Shown piece by piece: positions 1 to 3,100 of a DNA stretch of 5,660 nucleotides. The position numbers and the translations under genes are program-made. The stretch covers positions 1 to 5,660 of the forward strand of contig JAHFFQ010000060.1 of assembly GCA_023247875.1 (NCBI GenBank). The letters run 5' to 3'. The DNA comes from Candidatus Omnitrophota bacterium (GTDB taxonomy: Bacteria; Omnitrophota; Gorgyraeia; Gygaellales; Profunditerraquicolaceae). The notes beneath the pieces were generated by a model. The model was not told the origin of the DNA. It was given only the letters and a program-made list of their open reading frames with translations, and searched no databases. Position 1 is the stretch's first letter; each line of letters opens with the position of its first letter.

Positions 1-180
1 GCCTCTAACAATCAATGTCTTGCCGTGCGATTTGACGACAAGGTAATCTTCCCCTTCTGTGCTGCAAAATTCCGCATCCCATCCCCGCGCCCTTCCCAGG
101 GCCGAGAGGGAATAAAATAAAACTTCCTTGAATCCACGGAATAACGAAAGCCGCTTACATTCAAAACGCTCTTGCTCATT
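1..180 (-). other. Start of a further domain, truncated by the window edge
   Basis: Residues 1827-1886. An amphipathic helix with basic residues (ERFECKRLSLFRGFKEVLFY, 1830-1849) is followed by two short strands, DYLVVKS (1871-1877) and KTLIVRG (1880-1886). I do not recognise it and too little is visible for a call. The frame stays open to base 1. Confidence 0.5.
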
Positions 181-3100
181 CAACTCCGGCGGCGAGGCAC
201 TGCTGTCATCTGGCGGCTGGTCAGGCAGATTCAAAACCTCCGCGCCTTCGCTTCCGGCCGGCGGATCTTTATCTGGGTTATTTGTGACATTTATCGCCGC
301 CCGGTTATTCTTGCGATTCCCGAAATAGTGGAACGCTAATATAATTGAGCTTAGAATGGTGGCAGGAATGCCGATATAGAACAATATGGTCTTCATGGGA
401 TCTTGGAATATTACATTTCCCAATCCCCCTGTCTCTTTACCGTAGCCTATTAACCAAAGAGAGAGAAATGCCAGGGGTACACCCAGGCAAAAACATACAA
501 CGCATAACCTGCATGCCTCCAGGATATACCAAAGGCGCCGGTCTTTTTGCGGCAATTCTCCCAGCGCTGAGGCGGCTGAATGCTTTTGCCAGGCCTCCGT
601 AGCCCAACCGTGTCCGGGAGATTGATTTAATAACATAACTATATCTATTCCAGTCTTGCTTTCCAGTAAGGAGAGCAATTTTCCCATTGCATCAGTTTTT
701 TTCACAAAAGCGGCTTCTAAATAAACAGAGAGATTGATATGGCCGCCTATTTGGCGATAAGGATTAATGATCAGAAAACCAGATGGCTTAATCCATTGTG
801 TAACAATTGGCAGATATTGCCCGTAATCCCGGCCTGAATCTTCGCAGGCTTTTTGATAATAAGCATCTAACTTTCCGAATAGTTCATTATTCAATTCATA
901 TCCCGGAGAAACAATATTATCCTGAACAAACACGATTTTTCTTTCGTAATCACCGTCAAATAACACAAAGGACAATACAGCCCTTCCTTTTTCATCCCGG
1001 TAAATATCAATTATATTATCTTCTGCCAACCCCAAAGCTTGAAGTTCCTGGATAATAAAGAATTCCCGTTCCTCGTAGAAATCTGAGGTATGATTATACC
1101 CAAGGTAATATTTATTCCAAAAATACGGCGATTCTTTAGCGAGCCGGCTCCAATTCTTCCGATGGGCCATTAATTTCTCTATACGAACTTCAAAATCATT
1201 GATTAAATATGCCAGTGTAAAATGAGTCGCTGACCAGAGATTGACAATATCCGTGCCAGCATAACCTGATGCTACGACAAATTCTTTAGAATTTGGATTA
1301 ACAGTTTCAAGCGTATACTTATTGCAGAAAATAACCGGTCCTGAAAGTATCCCGTGTCGGCTGATGTATGCTTCCGGAGAAACCGCCAGCGCAGAGGAGC
1401 AGGATAATTTAGCGAAGTGCTGTTTTGTTGATTCCCATTGAATCATAAATTCTCCGGGCAATATTTCCAACGCTTCCTGCAAATATTTGCTTTCCTGAAG
1501 AATATTTAAAAATGCGCTGGTTCCCGATAATGCCGCTTCTTCAGTCAAATCCAACTCCCTGCTTAAATGGCGCACCCTGTTTTCTGATTCTTTTGGCTCC
1601 AACATAACATAGGTTGCCACCTCGTCGGCTGCCCTTAGGAAATATGCCTGTTCTTCGATCGCTTTTCGCAACGCCAGGCTGCTAATTGAATCCAGATATG
1701 CCCCAATCTCAGCCTTTTGTTCCGGCGTCATCGGATAATCAGTCATGCGAATCAAAAGCAAAATGCGATTAATATCTATTCCCAATTTATCCAATAATCC
1801 GCTGATTTCCTTACTCTTGATTAAATATGTTATGGTGTTAGCAACTACCGGCTTAGAATGTCGTTTTCTTCCCGGGTCAAGATCATGCAATAATCCGGCT
1901 ACCCCCATTTCCAGCATGCGCTCAATAAGATACCCCCTATACTTATAAATCAGAATGGACAAATAAGCTGTTTCTAAACTGTGGTCAAAGGCATGGTAAC
2001 TATGGACAAGCCAACTGTCTTTTTCATATTCCGCTTTCACAAATGAGCACAATTCATCCAGATAAACCTGAGTTGCTCCCGGTAAATTAAGGATTTCTTT
2101 TATTCTTGCCCACAAATCGCTTTGTAGCGGCGATGAGCTGCCATCCGGATTTTCCCTGGTTTCCTGATTTAGCCCTCCGTTTGGCATACGCTCCCGCAAT
2201 TTATCCGCTTCTTCCCTGAACGACGGGTTGGAGCGCGAGGCGTCCTTGAGCATTTGAACTGCGCTCCTGAAGTACGATGGGTCATCATTTAAATCCAAAA
2301 GGCATTTAATTGATTTTATAAGCAGTTTATAGGCATTATCGTTTTCATAGCCTCTCCTGATAGCTGTTTCTGCGTAACCGGCAGCTTTTCTATAAAACAC
2401 GAGTAGATGATCTTCCCCGCTTTCTGAGCTTTCCGCCATACCAAAATATGCTTCCCCGATTAAATAATAAACAAAGGCAAAATCAGGATACAGGCATTGT
2501 ATCTTCTTGAGATTGCTTATGGCTTTGAGATAATTTTCTTCGGCGCTTGCTGTCTGAGCGCGAGAATAATATTCTTTTATATTATCCCAGGCAAGGATCG
2601 CCTTAACAAGGTTGCCTTCGGAGAAGCTGCAAACCGCATCGACTGCACTTGCCGGCGCCGTAAAATATAGCGTTTTAAAAATAAATTTTAGCGATTGCGC
2701 TTCCCATTTTTTATTTTGGCCTAATATATTTGTTGATATCGTGGTAGGGTTGACGGCAGGCTGATGGTTGATACTTGCGAGAGTATCAATACTTGCAAAT
2801 AAATTGAAAATAAAAGCTAACGCAATAAGGATTCTTAATGGCGGAGCTTGCGCGCGCTCAATATTGGCCGGAGAAAATACCAGCGGTGAGGCACTAATAA
2901 AGCTGTTATCTATGACAAAATCAAAAAGCAGCTCATTCGTATTGCAAGTTTTATGCAGCAAATCCTCAGGATCAAGACTTCGTACATATTTGCTGGCGCT
3001 TGTCTTCTTACGGTAACTTAAATATGAAAACCTGGATTCTTTATCCGTAACAATTCTAAGCGTAATAACATTATTATGGAATATTTTATATTTGTAGCAA

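Noticed and set aside
2224..2241. gcgaggcgtcc, resembling the boundary motif (Asp-Ala-Ser-Arg)
   Set aside because: The Pro codon is missing and it falls within a TPR-like helix, not at a boundary.
2770..2787. Perfect 6-base hairpin GATACT/AGTATC with a 6-base loop
   Set aside because: It is internal to the coding frame (Ile-Asp-Thr-Leu region), has no following T-run and is too short and AT-rich to be a terminator or regulatory site.
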